Source: Micrasema longulum (taxonomy: Eukaryota > Arthropoda > Insecta > Trichoptera > Brachycentridae). From it: a DNA stretch of 64,000 nt. The notes under the pieces were generated by a model, which saw only the letters and a program-made list of their open reading frames with translations, did not search any database and was not told the origin of the DNA. How positions within the stretch are numbered: the stretch's first letter is position 1; each line of letters begins with the position of its first letter. This document shows, piece by piece, positions 12,001 to 46,717 of this stretch. A program made the position numbers and the translations under genes. Location of the stretch: positions 87,659 through 151,658 of the forward strand of contig JAGVSM010002391.1 of NCBI GenBank assembly GCA_022494885.1. The letters run 5' to 3'.

Positions 12001-14107
12001 ACAATGATCGTTTAAAATCTCCACTCGATGGAAATGATGATGTTTTCTATGCATCGGAAAAGTTATATGACCACGATAAAGAAGTTTCAAATCCTGTAAT
12101 CAATAACTTAAATAAAATATTATCACCTCGAAACCAAACTGAAAACAGTTTTTTCATATCACAATTACCAGATGCTTCACGCCATCGGAGGATTTCAAGC
12201 TTAGATAGTCCTCAATCCATAAAGTATATTACAAAACACGACCCACTTGAATCAGCTCAAGGTAACAGCTATTCAATGTTGGTAAATGAACAGCACATCA
12301 GATTAGGACTATTGGAAAAAACTAAAAGTGAGGAACTTCCACGTGACCAAAAACGTTCTTTTTCTATTTTGGATGATGAAATTGAATCTATTAGATCTCA
12401 ATCAGGTAGACGAAACAGTGAACGAGCTTTAAAAATCATTCAGGAAAATTCTAAAATACTTCATCGCATTTTAATAAATCAAGTTAATAAATGCAATGTA
12501 AGGGGTTCATTCCAAGAAGAATCCCAAGAAGAAGTGAATGATTCACTGGAAAAAACATTCACACAGCCAAGCAAAAATCAAAAATATCTATCGTCTCCTA
12601 GATCTGCAAGTTTAGACGATCAATTGTTTAAAACAAATCATTTTCAAATTTCACCTAATTCCAATACTTTTTTTAATTCACTTGCTTCACCAATTCAACC
12701 ACTTTTACGTCCTACCAATTCAATAACTGATCGCGAAGAAAAAATCAGCATGTCGAATTTAAGGGAGAAATCTGAAACTATCAGACCGAAATCTTTCGAA
12801 TCTCATTTATTCACCGATGAATCTGAAGAAACTCACTCAACTTTTCTTTCGGAAAATGAGTCTTTCAATGAACTTTGTACTGATCAAAACAAAACAGATA
12901 TGTTTGGATGGGAAAATAAAGGATTTGGTGCAAAACACAGAAAATCATCCTCTGTAATTTTCAATAAAGAATCAAGTCCCAAGAAAACATTACAAGCAAA
13001 TACGTCAGATTACACTGACCCGAGGAAACATGAATATCCCTACGATAACAAGACAGAGACACATTCATTGGAGCTGGCAAAAAATACAGATAAGGGTGAA
13101 GACAAATCTTTTGTATCTGAGAATAACGAAGCAGCTCTAAATTTTGAGGTTAATGTGCGTTTACAACCGGCTGCAACTTTTCCAGAATCTCCTGGTTTAG
13201 AAAAACATTCATCTCTCACAGGTGTAAGTGACACAATTCTTGACATTATTGATAGTTCCCGTGCTATAACAGATTCACACAAGAATGAAAACAATCTCGC
13301 ACTCACAAGTTCATATAATATTTCTCCTTCATGCAAATTCTCTAATAGATCAAGCGATGCCTCCAGTTATTTACTAGATGATTCTTTACGAATTCAAAGG
13401 AATAGCGATTTATCTTTCTCATATGTAACTGATAGTTTTTCAAGAGTAACCGAGTGTTCGCCTATTGACACACTCAGCAAACCAGATGGATTAAAATTTG
13501 AAACCAGCCAATCTAGTGATATGTTCATAATATCTTCATCGATGAGTTTTTCTTTTGAACCTTCAGTAGATGAATTACTCTCACCAAAACCAAGAACCTT
13601 TAACTCTAGCGATACACTTTGTCAATTAACATCTTTGGATCAAATTTCAACACCAATGAGTCCAAAGGTAATTTTACTCTTCCAGAAATATGCGAAATAT
13701 AGTTTCATTTTTATAGATATTTGTCAACTACATTAATTCCCTTATTTTTACTATAGAAAATATGTTGTTATGATGCTACTTAAAAAAAATTGTACTTTTA
13801 GGTGACGTCATATCCGATAAGTAAAGATGCTGGTATTTCTCAACGTGATCTGTCTCTAGAGCTGGAAAGATTTAAATACACTCCAGAAGATACTTCATGC
13901 AAACAAAGCTCCTTCACTGACACTTACTCCACCAGCGCTACTTCATTGAGGACTCCTACAAGTCCCAGTTATGATAAGACCAGACCGATGAAGAGTCCCG
14001 AAAAGAGTTACAGTCCTTTTCCTGCAAGAATGCTAGCGAGGCAGCCAAAAGAACTAGGATTGCGGTTAGGTCTTTATAAGGATCCAGTTAAATCTCCGTC
14101 TAAATAG
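1..14107 (+). CDS. TBC1D30: TBC1D30-like Rab GTPase-activating protein (3' part of gene, 10 exons in view)
   Basis: Seen: exons 1-47, 808-899, 3782-3875, 5714-5873, 6393-6564, 7729-7918, 9273-9380, 10329-10500, 10579-13667 and 13802-14107 join in phase into 1475 codons plus stop; the 5' end lies outside the window. The joined protein has the TBC arginine finger IxxDxxR (I13, D16, R19, window numbering) and the glutamine finger YCQG (Q55), then NMLAALILEVM, NVFTMQWFLTLF and an F-Y-S-V-M-G segment in the order found in TBC1D30. Known of the family: TBC domains stimulate GTP hydrolysis by Rab proteins; vertebrate TBC1D30 acts on Rab8 and affects primary cilia. The tail after about residue 290 is long, Ser/Asn/Asp/Glu-rich and low in hydrophobics, so probably disordered. 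A different TBC1D paralogue is the main alternative, but the long conserved string around both catalytic fingers favours TBC1D30. Confidence 0.9.
48..807 (+). other. TBC1D30 intron, with a dispersed repeat
   Basis: AT-rich intron. Bases 550-648 hold a copy of the repeat built on GATAATTTATATAGCGCCAT ... CAAGGGCGCT, also seen at 40691-40805 and in two tandem copies at 51347-51535, where it forms the 3' end of a LINE. Nothing else was recognised. Confidence 0.6.
808..899 (+). CDS. TBC1D30: TBC1D30 exon, arginine finger
   Basis: Acceptor TTTACAG, donor GTTAGC. It encodes DLHRTGCSLFCG followed by VLKRVLLAYAR. The phase leaves two bases (AG) that are completed by the first base of the next exon. 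R19 of the IxxDxxR motif, which provides the catalytic arginine in TBC GAPs, lies here. Confidence 0.9.
1540..2420. mobile_element. foldback-type element with about 240-bp inverted arms
   Basis: Bases about 1540-1785 and about 2175-2420 are imperfect reverse complements of each other. Matching blocks include CTATGCAATAGAG, AACTAAAAACCAAAC, GAAACCGTCC and CCCATACGGA. The 390-bp centre has no coding capacity. A single arm of the same family lies at 16955-17155. The long inverted arms and lack of genes fit a foldback or non-autonomous DNA element. Flanks 900-1539 and 2421-3781 show nothing recognisable. Confidence 0.7.
3782..3875 (+). CDS. TBC1D30: TBC1D30 exon, glutamine finger
   Basis: Acceptor TTTTATTTTAG, donor GTAATA. 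It encodes WNKAVGYCQGFNMLAALIL and EVMDRSESDSLK. The YCQ sequence is the TBC glutamine finger that replaces the Rab glutamine in catalysis, so the GAP is predicted to be active. Confidence 0.9.
4000..4440. mobile_element. rearranged non-LTR retrotransposon remnant (head-to-head pieces)
   Basis: On the - strand 4008-4214 encodes a reverse-transcriptase C-terminal tail (WTWLGHVLLMPQESLIPR ... LTWVEAIVLVGDRVSW). On the + strand 4291-4400 encodes RT motif A, CCFIDYEKAFDSSHRPSFWK. The two pieces face opposite ways, so this is a rearranged dead copy or two insertions. It lies in the TBC1D30 intron 3876-5713. Confidence 0.6.
4490..5340. repeat. cluster of dispersed non-coding repeats
   Basis: 4500-4830 resembles the MITE copies at 20199-20584 and 60392-60815 (shared GTGACGTC.TTCAAA, TTCAAGAAACTTTGCCGTACAAT). 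Two diverged direct copies of AGTAGCGARAAGCTCCAT ... GGGACAA start at 4846 and 5129. 5285-5335 (ATGGCCTCTTTTCAGATCC) recurs inverted at 23470-23545. No gene was seen; 5341-5713 shows nothing. Confidence 0.5.
5714..5873 (+). CDS. TBC1D30: TBC1D30 exon, TBC domain middle
   Basis: Acceptor TACTGTTTCAG, donor GTAATA. It encodes VMIYLIEAVLPEGYFANNLR then LSVDMAVFRDLLKLRLPRLS, helices typical of the TBC fold. It ends with one base of a glycine codon. Confidence 0.9.
6393..6564 (+). CDS. TBC1D30: TBC1D30 exon, TBC domain C-terminal half
   Basis: Acceptor AATATTTTTAG, donor GTAAGT. It encodes SVYEPPLTNVFTMQWFLTLF, then the CLPHDTVLRVWDLAFLEG segment conserved in TBC GAPs. It ends with two bases of a codon. 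Confidence 0.9.
6565..7728 (+). other. TBC1D30 intron with AT-rich tail and tandem array
   Basis: 6840-6960 is TTTA/ATTT-rich, like the tail of a retroelement read on the - strand. 7075-7200 is a tandem array with a 22-bp unit made of two 11-mers (GTAGTAAAAACATAGTAAAATT). 7215-7260 has a GC-richer hairpin-like stretch around CCCACATAGGCATGG. The intron 5874-6392 upstream is AT-rich and shows nothing. Confidence 0.5.
7075..7200. repeat. 22-bp tandem repeat array
   Basis: Units of GTAGTAAAAACATAGTAAAAT repeat about five times with small changes. Each unit is itself two related 11-mers. Simple-sequence origin. Confidence 0.75.
7729..7918 (+). CDS. TBC1D30: TBC1D30 exon, end of TBC domain
   Basis: Acceptor TTTAATTTCAG, donor GTAAGC. 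It encodes ESADEFYSVMGELARETLE and ends LRDKHRYNITPWAQS. This matches the region that closes the TBC domain in TBC1D30 proteins. Confidence 0.88.
7961..8030 (+). repeat. solo arm of the 53045-53329 MITE family
   Basis: TGTAAATGCCTTGACTTCCA and the following CTGTTGTAATTTGTTAA match the right arm of the MITE at 53045-53329 and copies at 57361-57425 and 58385-58452. Confidence 0.6.
8736..8865 (+). repeat. dispersed repeat, second copy at 22687-22815
   Basis: Shared blocks CTTATTAGTAGC, AAAATATTT.TATTTTTTTAA and CATTG.CCACGCCCCTAATA. The repeat runs into the Penelope-like fragment, so it may be part of that element or an older insertion. Confidence 0.5.
8836..9192 (+). mobile_element. Penelope-like retroelement C-terminal fragment
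   Basis: The 118-residue frame contains YSTRIIKEVIEIHRHPNINK followed by DDGLKLNSTWFLAL, the tail typical of the GIY-YIG endonuclease end of Penelope-like polymerases. Near the end APAMVAETSEQIQH sits over a CTGAAGA-hairpin-GAAAC motif (see findings). The upstream reverse transcriptase is missing, so this is a 5'-truncated copy in the intron 7919-9272. Confidence 0.55.
9273..9380 (+). CDS. TBC1D30: TBC1D30 exon, acidic linker
   Basis: Acceptor TTTATTTATCAG, donor GTAAAA, 36 whole codons. It encodes VQSAAKKGLRLFYSEDETDS and an acidic stretch, the start of the C-terminal tail. A Penelope-like fragment ends about 70 bp upstream of the acceptor. Confidence 0.85.
9381..10328 (+). other. TBC1D30 intron without recognisable features
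   Basis: AT-rich with short simple repeats. I see no coding frame, element end or RNA gene. Confidence 0.5.
10329..10500 (+). CDS. TBC1D30: TBC1D30 exon, basic helical segment
   Basis: Acceptor TGTCTGCAG. Start 10329 rather than 10331 is fixed by phase. It encodes ERLALDISALKQQYERLRER and QRQAHIILAAACARQSH, a probable amphipathic or coiled-coil helix. The donor GTGAAA is weak, but only this donor joins in phase to the large next exon. Reading through it would add about 14 residues before a TAA, a possible short isoform. Confidence 0.78.
10579..13667 (+). CDS. TBC1D30: TBC1D30 giant exon, disordered tail
   Basis: Acceptor TTGTTTTTCAG, donor GTAATT. The frame stays open for 3089 bp. The first residues (GVSTPPGPISMNHLLLGKRA) look conserved. 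The rest, about 1000 residues, is rich in Ser, Asn, Asp, Glu and Lys with many S/T-P and SDxE-like sites, no transmembrane segment and no recognised domain. It is read as a long phosphorylatable disordered tail. Several short reverse-strand frames inside it are shadows. Confidence 0.88.
13802..14107 (+). CDS. TBC1D30: TBC1D30 last exon
   Basis: Acceptor GTACTTTTAG, phase 0. It encodes 101 residues with many S-P/T-P pairs and ends KELGLRLGLYKDPVKSPSK before TAG at 14105-14107. The segment YSPFPARMLARQPKELGLRL looks like the conserved C-terminal end of the family. Confidence 0.88.
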   Translation: MTSYPISKDAGISQRDLSLELERFKYTPEDTSCKQSSFTDTYSTSATSLRTPTSPSYDKTRPMKSPEKSYSPFPARMLARQPKELGLRLGLYKDPVKSPSK

Positions 14108-14371
14108 TTCCTTTATTTTTATTTAAAGCAGTACCTAGATATGTTTCTAATCTTTTAATTGTATATCTGATGATTAAAAGTAATGAATCCTTAAAATTTT
14201 CTGTGATAGTCAAACTTCCCGCCGGTGTTTATTCGCGTGGAGTGTAAAAAGACTTCGTAGTAAATTAATATTTTTTTATTGTCTCAAAATATATGTAATT
14301 TCTATATGGTTACCATGCCGTATTTTACAACACAAACTTAATGTTTTCTGCATATTGATTTACAAAAAGTA

Positions 14372-14377
14372 AATAAA
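14372..14377 (+). terminator. candidate poly(A) signal of TBC1D30
   Basis: An AATAAA hexamer lies about 265 bp after the stop codon in AT-rich sequence. It is the first good hexamer downstream. Usage cannot be shown without transcript ends. Confidence 0.4.
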
Positions 14378-14739
14378 CATGTAATTTACCTATACATTGA
14401 CAGCAATATTAATATTATTTATTGTTTAAGCAAATAAGTTAAGTAGGATTTAATTATTTCACCAAACAGGAATTCGCGTATTATAGATTATGTTATCTAA
14501 CTGGTTTGAAAATACCTGCAATCAATTAAAGAATTCAGATTATTGTACATAATTTTATATATTGTTTAGTTTTACTCAAATCAGAGAGAAATCAATTGGT
14601 TATCAAATGCTTTTCAATCGTTGATGCTTCAAAGCGGTAGTTATCCAAATAAAATAATAATATTGATTTTTCAAGAATAAAATGATTTCGGAAAAACGTA
14701 ATATACAGCCTTGCCCATATGTATTAGGCACCCTTAATA

Positions 14740-15790
14740 TTTATTTTTTTGAGGTAGGATTAAAAAAAACAAACAAACAAACGTTTGGTAATGTTGGTTT
14801 ATTTATTAACCACATTTAATATATTGTGCACGATTCATTTGCTTGTACAAGCATTCACTCTTTTTTCTCATACTGTCTACCAACTTTTGGCAACTTCAGA
14901 CTTTATTTTAGTCCATTCTTCCAATACGTATTTTTTTTCCGGTTTTGATGTTGTACTTTTAGACTAACACTTTTTGTAGAACATTGAGTTTTAATGATTA
15001 GTAGGATTTAGGTAAGGTGACTTTGCTGGTTTTTTTTTTTAACTACTACAATACTTTTCTCTAAGTATGGCATGAAGTATGGTCCTGCTGGAACAAGACA
15101 CTCTTTGAGTTCTTGATGTTTTATAATTTGATGATCGAAAGTTCCAAAACATCATCCTGCATGGTCATATAGGTGTCAGAATTCATTCGTCTCTCGCACA
15201 CGAAGAGTTTTCCTACGCCTATAGACGCCATACACCATAATGCTTCCTCCACCATGTTGTACTGCAGGCATCATACAATCAAGGTGATATTCTTTAACTA
15301 CTCTTTGATGGTCGTATATACAACCAGGAGTCCCAAAAACATATAAATAAAGATAAAAAACACAGTTCCTTTTATTTTATTATCAAATGCCTATAAACGA
15401 ATAAAAAATATTGATTCTTTAACTCCAATTTGGAGATTTCTTTCCATTGGAACAAAGAATTTTCGCCCAGTCATCTGCCTTCCACTTTCGGTGCTCCCGT
15501 GCATAGTTTAGCCGTTTTTTCATGTTGACCTCAGAGAACCAAGGTTTTTTCGTCGCTTTGCAACCTCGTAACCCAGACTCATGAAGACACCTCATTATTA
15601 TGCGTGGTAAAATTTTAACACTTTAACAATATTATTTATGCGCTGCATTAAAGGGCGTCCAGGTACGTTGAAATGTCTAGGAATCTCGCGAAAAGAGCCT
15701 TTTTTCTAGATAATATATTTTACAGCTTTCTACAGTTCTTTCAGCGTCCATATTGTTCAAAGATGTTTCTTTTTGTACTGTCTCCGCCTA
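14740..15790 (-). pseudogene. Tc1-like transposase remnant
   Basis: On the - strand, broken frames read VQHGGGSIMVYG near 15230-15275, the block before and after the DDE core (VLFQQDHTSCH near 15085-15120) and an N-terminal part SGLRGCKATKKPWFSEVN near 15520-15590. That order is the one in Tc1 transposases. Several frameshifts and stops make it dead. Terminal repeats could not be fixed with confidence. Confidence 0.65.
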
Positions 15791-15799
15791 ACTGTGGCA

Positions 15800-16430
15800 T
15801 ATAACTACAAATAGCCACCGCATGAAATTCTAAACGTCAAAACAAAACGCATGCAAATTGGAATCACAAACAAACAATGTTGCGAGCCATGGACCTCATT
15901 TTCCAAAATTTGTTCTGAAAAATTCATCTACTACTATTTTAGATATCACAAATATAGTTTCAAGAAACTTTTAATGAATATATTTTCAGGCTTACCTTGG
16001 GTTTTCAGCTGTAATTCAATAACTGTTTCGCTGCGATGGTGAATAAATGGATTCTTTTGCAACGCTATCAGTGCATAAAATGAGGACTTTCTGCGCGATT
16101 TATTGTGGTGCGGCATATTGTCAAACGCGGCGTATTTACCCAAGTTGTCATATAACTGACCCGAGAAACGAGTAAATTAAGTATTTATTTATAAACCACG
16201 CCCTTAGTTGAAATAAGTTGAGGTTGCGGGTAAAAAATCCATAAAACAACATAATCCAAAGGGATAACATAGATTCCGAAAATCACAGTACTCAGTCACA
16301 AATCAATTATACAGAGGGTGCCCAATAAATATGGCCAAGGCTGAATACATAACTTGTGAATACCTGCGTAATTGCAAATTAACCGACGTAAATAATTAAA
16401 ACTGCACGTACATTAACAATATTTTTAGAG
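15800..16430. other. intergenic stretch without recognisable features
   Basis: Short frames only, none with a family signature. AT-rich. Confidence 0.45.
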
Positions 16431-16439
16431 GAAAGGCGA

Positions 16440-16632
16440 TTTAACTTTTATTTATTTATTATTTTTTGCACCACAACAGGCCAGGAGGCCCAATTACAGT
16501 GGTGAATTACATCACAGAACACCCAGGCTTGAGAAAAAATGCATTTTAATTTTTGTGTTCTCACCGGGAATCGAACCCGGAACCTTTCGTGTGTGAGTCA
16601 ATCGTCTTGACCACTACACCACGGAGGCCGCT
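16440..16632 (-). mobile_element. tRNA-headed SINE
   Basis: On the - strand the 5' end at 16632 reads GCGGCCTCCGTGGTGTAGTG (A box), with the B box GGTTCGATTCCC 50 bp on and a non-tRNA body ending in AATAAATAAA at about 16450. The cloverleaf is not complete at the anticodon arm and the tail is retroposon-like, so it is a SINE and not a working tRNA. Confidence 0.7.
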
Positions 16633-16954
16633 TTTTCTTCGTACTAACGTATTCCCGTGTATACTCATTGGATTATGGTATTACAGCTTACAGCATAGAT
16701 TTTTATACGTTATAGATGTTTACTGGGGTGCTAAGACCATCTTAAAACCAGACCACTCGTGGGATATCGTCAAAATATCTCTAAAATACTAACTCACAAA
16801 TTCGCACTTTCTAAACACACACAGTTTTAATTGGCACTGAGGGTGACCCAGATTTTGCCTAAAAAACAAATTATTATTTCAAACACGGAACTACATTGGT
16901 TTATTCTGATAACACACATACTCAGAGTAATAATTCGCTCCCGCCTTGTGTTCT

Positions 16955-17155
16955 AAATTTTTGCTTAGGTTTTTGGTTTAACAAAAAACATGAAATGGAC
17001 GGTTTTGGTTTGCGCTTGCGCTTGCGATTCTCGACCTGAGTACCTACGGCCCGTCGTATTGCTGCAAACTGTAGCTAACTTCGTGATTGCTAATAATATA
17101 ATTGTTTTTGCCCGTATGGGTGACTCTATAAGCGGGTGGCGTATTACTCAAAACA
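16955..17155 (+). repeat. single arm of the 1540-2420 foldback family
   Basis: TGAAATGGACGGTTTTGG, TACGGCCCGTCGTATT and CCCGTATGGGTGACTCTATA match the right arm of the foldback element. No partner arm is next to it. Confidence 0.65.
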
Positions 17156-17374
17156 TACATGCATACTTAAACCCTTAAACAGTGCCTTTATATGGGTGGC
17201 CTCTTATCATATTCTATCACCTGTTTTATAGCCAAAAAGCCGCAACATTGTAATTGTTGAGGAGTGGACGAGGTTATACCATCACGTTTTCTTGTTTTTC
17301 CAAATCAATTTGTGGAGTATCTTAACGTACATGTAGGCATTTTAGTAATTTTTCCGTTTTTTACATTATTTACA

Positions 17375-17605
17375 TATTTGTTTACGGTACGCCAGAAGAC
17401 GGCATATAAAACTACGCGCTTTTATGTTTTTTCTAATATTGCTGGATTCCAAAAGAAATAACAAATTAAAACAACGACAACACGCCAATGGTAAATATCT
17501 GCAGTGTGTAAACAAATCACGGGTATAATGCCATATTTCAAGGAGAAAATGCGAGAATACGTATGTATGAAGAAAAGTCAGACCGCGTTTGCTCTTTACA
17601 ATTAG
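17375..17605 (+). repeat. dispersed repeat, the same family as the mariner target at 47985-49235
   Basis: Shared blocks GAAGACGG.ATA.AAAACT, GCGCTTTTAT, GGAGAAAAT.CG.GAA.AC and AAGTCAGA.CGC. This intact copy shows the pre-insertion structure of the copy split by the mariner. Intergenic. Confidence 0.6.
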
Positions 17606-17727
17606 CAAATTACATTTTAACCCAAGTACTCAAAAAAGTTCACGTATCGAATTTAAACCTTAAATTGCAAATGTCCGTAATTTGAAGTATTTATTTAATT
17701 TAAAAAATATTATCAATAAAATAAACT

Positions 17728-17962
17728 CAGTATTTAACGGTTAGCATTTGCCTACCATGCAGGAGGTTCGATTCCCGACATGGTTGACATAGAATATTTA
17801 TTTCAAGGGGTGTTTTTACACTGGAATATTTCGTAATCCCTGGATTTGCACCTGAAGCGCAAGACTGAGAATCCTACCTTCATGCAACAAAAATTATGAA
17901 AATACGCTGCAAAAGGTGTAACAACGCAGTGCCCGATGCACCATGAAGTGCGAAAAAGGAAC
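17728..17962 (+). mobile_element. tRNA-derived SINE copy
   Basis: B box GAGGTTCGATTCCC followed by GACATGGTTGACATAGAATA and a body ending CGCAGTGCCCGATGCACCAT, the same family as 32246-32507. The A-box half is decayed. Confidence 0.7.
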
Positions 17963-18304
17963 TCTGACTGAATTTAAATGTTTTAAAAGGTACAAAAAAC
18001 CATTCTAACGTTTTAATAAAAAACATTGTTATCTAAATTTGTAATAGGATCACTGACCTGCAAAAAATAAACACGTTATTCTCTTACGAGCTACATTAAA
18101 CAAAACAAATATGGCGTTGCTGTAAACAATTTGAAAAAAAAAGTATACATACAAATTTTCACCAACAGCCAACCGCATATCCTCTCTTTTTTTTTATTTT
18201 TAAAAAGAAATATTTGCGTTCTTATGATTTACCCAAATATTTAATTTTGGGGGCCATTTTCAACGAGTTGTAAATAACTCACTATTAGAAAATGGAATCA
18301 AGTT

Positions 18305-18382
18305 GGGGTAGAGTGGGATTCGAACCATAGACCTTTGGTCCGTGAGTCCGAGACACTAGCCACAGGACCACAACCCGATCTT
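18305..18382 (-). repeat. tRNA-like SINE head
   Basis: The - strand reads GTTGTGGTCCTGTGGCTAG, then TCGGACTCACGGACC and GGTTCGAATCCCA. The acceptor and T stems do not pair fully, so I call it a tRNA-derived repeat and not a tRNA gene. Confidence 0.5.
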
Positions 18383-18639
18383 AATAATACATTTTAATTA
18401 TAAAACATTTGAAACATTGAAATTTGTTATCTTTATCAAATTATATTTAATACTTAGTCAGCGTTTGCTTTAGATTTGATATCACTTGAAAGCTTATTAA
18501 AATAAAATAAAATACATTGAACATTGTACAAAGGATTCGGAAAGTATTCTCACTATCTGAATTATTATAATACGTTAGTGAAATTTACATATTTTGTGTA
18601 TTAAATAAATTTACATGCATTGATGTATTTTAAATTGTT

Positions 18640-19260
18640 TGCGTTTAAGCATGGAATAACGATACTTGAATACATGTATCTTGGACATAAGATAAAACTG
18701 GGAAAAGAAAATCAAACGGCGAAACTGCCAAGAAAAATAGTAAGGCAGCTTTTAGAAAACTTAGACACATACTAGAAAATAAAGAGATTCAGATTTGTCT
18801 GAAAAGGAAAACATAGTAATTATGTATACTGCCATAGACTACATACGCGTTAGAGACCATAGCTCTTACAAAAAGAAATTTAGAAAAGCTCTAATGCATA
18901 CATAGATCCATTCTTGGTATAAGCCTAAAAGGGAGAATAAGAAATGAGAAAATTAGGAACAGAACCAGAATAGCGGATATCATGGATCTCGTAGCAAGAC
19001 TGAAGTGGCAATGGGCAAGACATGTTGCGAGACAAGACCCCACAAAATGGACCCCTGAAATTTTAAGATGGAGACCTCGGGAGAATAAGAGAGGCGTCCG
19101 CAAACCTCAAAAAAGATGGTCCGACGACAGCCGCTGTGGGGGGTAAAAATTGGCTGCAAGCAGTAACCGACCGAAAGAAATGGAAGGATATGGAAGAGGC
19201 CTTTATCCAGCAGTGTACGACAGAAGGCTGAAGAAGAAAAGGAAAGATGGAATAACGGAA
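18640..19260 (+). pseudogene. non-LTR retrotransposon polymerase C-terminal remnant
   Basis: Broken + strand frames read EYMYLGHKI near 18668 and then DLVARLKWQWARHVARQDP, TKWTPEILRWRPRENKRGV and KPQKRWSDD near 18985-19125. These are hallmarks of the C-terminal half of endonuclease/reverse-transcriptase LINE proteins. Stops and a frameshift at about 19140 show it is dead. 19261-20197 shows nothing. Confidence 0.65.
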
Positions 19261-20198
19261 AGCAGTTTGTGTAAAACTATTAATTAGTTTTAAAACGGTT
19301 TTTTTACATTGCAATATCAAAAAATTATTCTATCTCTAAGAGCGCGTTAACCGTTTTCGCGTAAAAAATAAATAAAGCGTTTTTATTTGGAATGCTGCTG
19401 CTCGCTTGAGGACTGTAATTTCAATAAGTATTGTTTAATGTCAAACGAATAGGTTCTTTTTTGCAATGCGCAGTTCAAGTTCAATTCTCTTATAAATAAA
19501 TAAATGTAATAGTTTAATTATTAATTTTCGATGGCTGATCTTGGTGAATCTTAAAATAACATTGCATTACATGGCTATTAAGTATAATACTTTTTAATGT
19601 TTTTTAATTGTTAAAAACTGTGGTGTGAAGACAGAAATTAAAAAATAATTTATCATGGGTGTGTTTCATAATCATAAGCATTATAAAGTAACTGGGGATT
19701 ACGTTAATTATTATTTTGATGATCCAATGTATCACGTTAACACCTATTCGATGAACTAATTCAAGTTTGCATTGTAAAGTCTCATACAACCTACTTCAAT
19801 CAATTCAATCAGTACTGTTAATTTAGTAGTAATAAACAATGCTTTAAAAAAAAATAATTTCAATATTTGGGTATTTTTTTGCAAACAATTGGATTAATTG
19901 TTTTAAAATATTGTTCACTTCAGTTTATTGCTATTTGTTTAACTATAATGAAATAAGGTATGTTATATTTAAATAAATAATAACTTTTAGAGAAAACTTT
20001 CGTACATATGTAGTTGTTATTTTTAATAATAAATCTATTTTGTAATAACTAAGAAAATTTGCCTTTCATCACCCTCGATAAATCAAATAAAGTCAATATT
20101 TAAGTGTAAAATAATAATGTTGTATTATGTCTGTATAATATTGTGAAATAAATCAATTATTTCTTCAAACATGATTTTATGTTCTGTTTTTCCAAAAA

Positions 20199-20584
20199 AT
20201 GAGGAAGTTCGGTAGTTTTTCTTATTCGTTAATAGACTATTCAACTAAGCCAAGATGTTTGTTTTAAATTTTTATGTGTCGTACTATTTATCAGCGCTAT
20301 GGTTTTTTAAAGTTTTGTGTTTGTGAAATTACTGCGCGTGTGGCGTATCAAGTTCTCTCCCGCTTCTTCTCGGTCAGTTCTTCCGATTGGTCCGTTAAAT
20401 TACCGTAAACCGAAAATCTTCCACAACCTCTTATCATTGGTGGATTCATATGGACTAGTGACGTTGTTCAAATTAGTTTATTTAAATGAATAAACTTTGC
20501 CGTACAATTTAATGCTCTAATTTTTACCGCGCGTAAGAAGACATTTTTTGTATCCAATTTCCTGTGGGGCTGAAGTTCCTCATT
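20199..20584. mobile_element. MITE with short terminal inverted repeats
   Basis: The ends read AATGAGGAAGTTC and GAAGTTCCTCATT, an inverted pair of about 13 bp. A second copy lies at 60392-60815 and a partial one at about 4500-4830. No coding capacity. 20585-21169 shows nothing else. Confidence 0.6.
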
Positions 20585-21169
20585 GTGAATTAGACTTAGA
20601 GAGAAATTGTACGACAACTAACCGTAATTCGGTAGTTTTAATTATGTATGATATATATAAAATATATAAGCGTGAATTTTTAATTAGGTGAAAATTCTCT
20701 AGCATGTTATTCTTGTGAAAATTGGTTTTAGATTACCCTGTTTTCTATGAGCTCGAGCGAGAACTATGTAATTGAATACCTACAATCCGATCACCTCAAT
20801 CATTGCCTTGAAATTTGCCACAAATGTTTGTAATTTTGCCATGTAATATATTAATAACAATCATACAAATATATTTAATGGATACAAGAATGTACAAGAA
20901 TCTGAAAGGACGTAGGTACTTACCCGAATAATATAAGCTATGAAATATTTACATTTCTGTTATATTCTATGACAATATTTATAATAAAATATCAAAATTG
21001 CATTGTCGTATTTTCTAATCTTATCTCCCTCGCACGAATCCTGTTACTTCTCGTGTTAATGATGCAGCATTGATTGATTAAATTATTTGTTGAAAACTGT
21101 TATCAGTAACGACGCATTTGAATATTGACAAAAGCGTCTTGAACCTATCTAACATGTTTAACCTTTTGG

Positions 21170-21185
21170 TCAGTTAATATCAGTT
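21170..21185 (+). promoter_or_regulatory. candidate GLDC initiator elements
   Basis: Two arthropod initiator-like TCAGTT sequences lie at 21170 and 21180, about 70-80 bp before the start codon. No TATA box was seen. Weak evidence. Confidence 0.2.
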
Positions 21186-21204
21186 GACCGTGGTCACTCA
21201 ACGT

Positions 21205-21251
21205 ATGTTTCGGTGTTTATATTATTCATTCATAAAGTTCAAAATATTATA

Positions 21252-21252
<1 letters not shown>
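21205..21252 (+). promoter_or_regulatory. upstream ORF overlapping the GLDC start
   Basis: ATG TTT CGG opens a 15-codon frame whose TAA stop shares its last A with the GLDC ATG (TAATG). If transcription starts upstream of 21205 it could reduce or couple initiation at the main start. Confidence 0.35.
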
Positions 21253-46682
<25,430 letters not shown>

Positions 46683-46711
46683 TACATACAAGTTATATTG
46701 TCGTGACGGTA

Positions 46712-46717
46712 AATAAA
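46712..46717 (+). terminator. candidate poly(A) signal of GLDC
   Basis: AATAAA 30 bp after the stop would give a very short 3' UTR. Further hexamers occur near 46979. Unproven. Confidence 0.35.

Noticed and set aside
16557..16632. tRNA gene on the - strand
   Set aside because: A and B boxes are good, but the anticodon arm does not fold cleanly and a retroposon tail follows; it is a SINE head. The same holds for 32246-32320 and 18305-18382.
16553..16792. 79-residue + strand ORF
   Set aside because: It is the antisense reading of the SINE tRNA head (SHRESNPEPFVCES), a common artefact.
21213..21251. Upstream extension of GLDC (FILFIHKVQNII)
   Set aside because: The extension begins at GTG, not ATG, and is hydrophobic; the ATG at 21252 gives a normal presequence.
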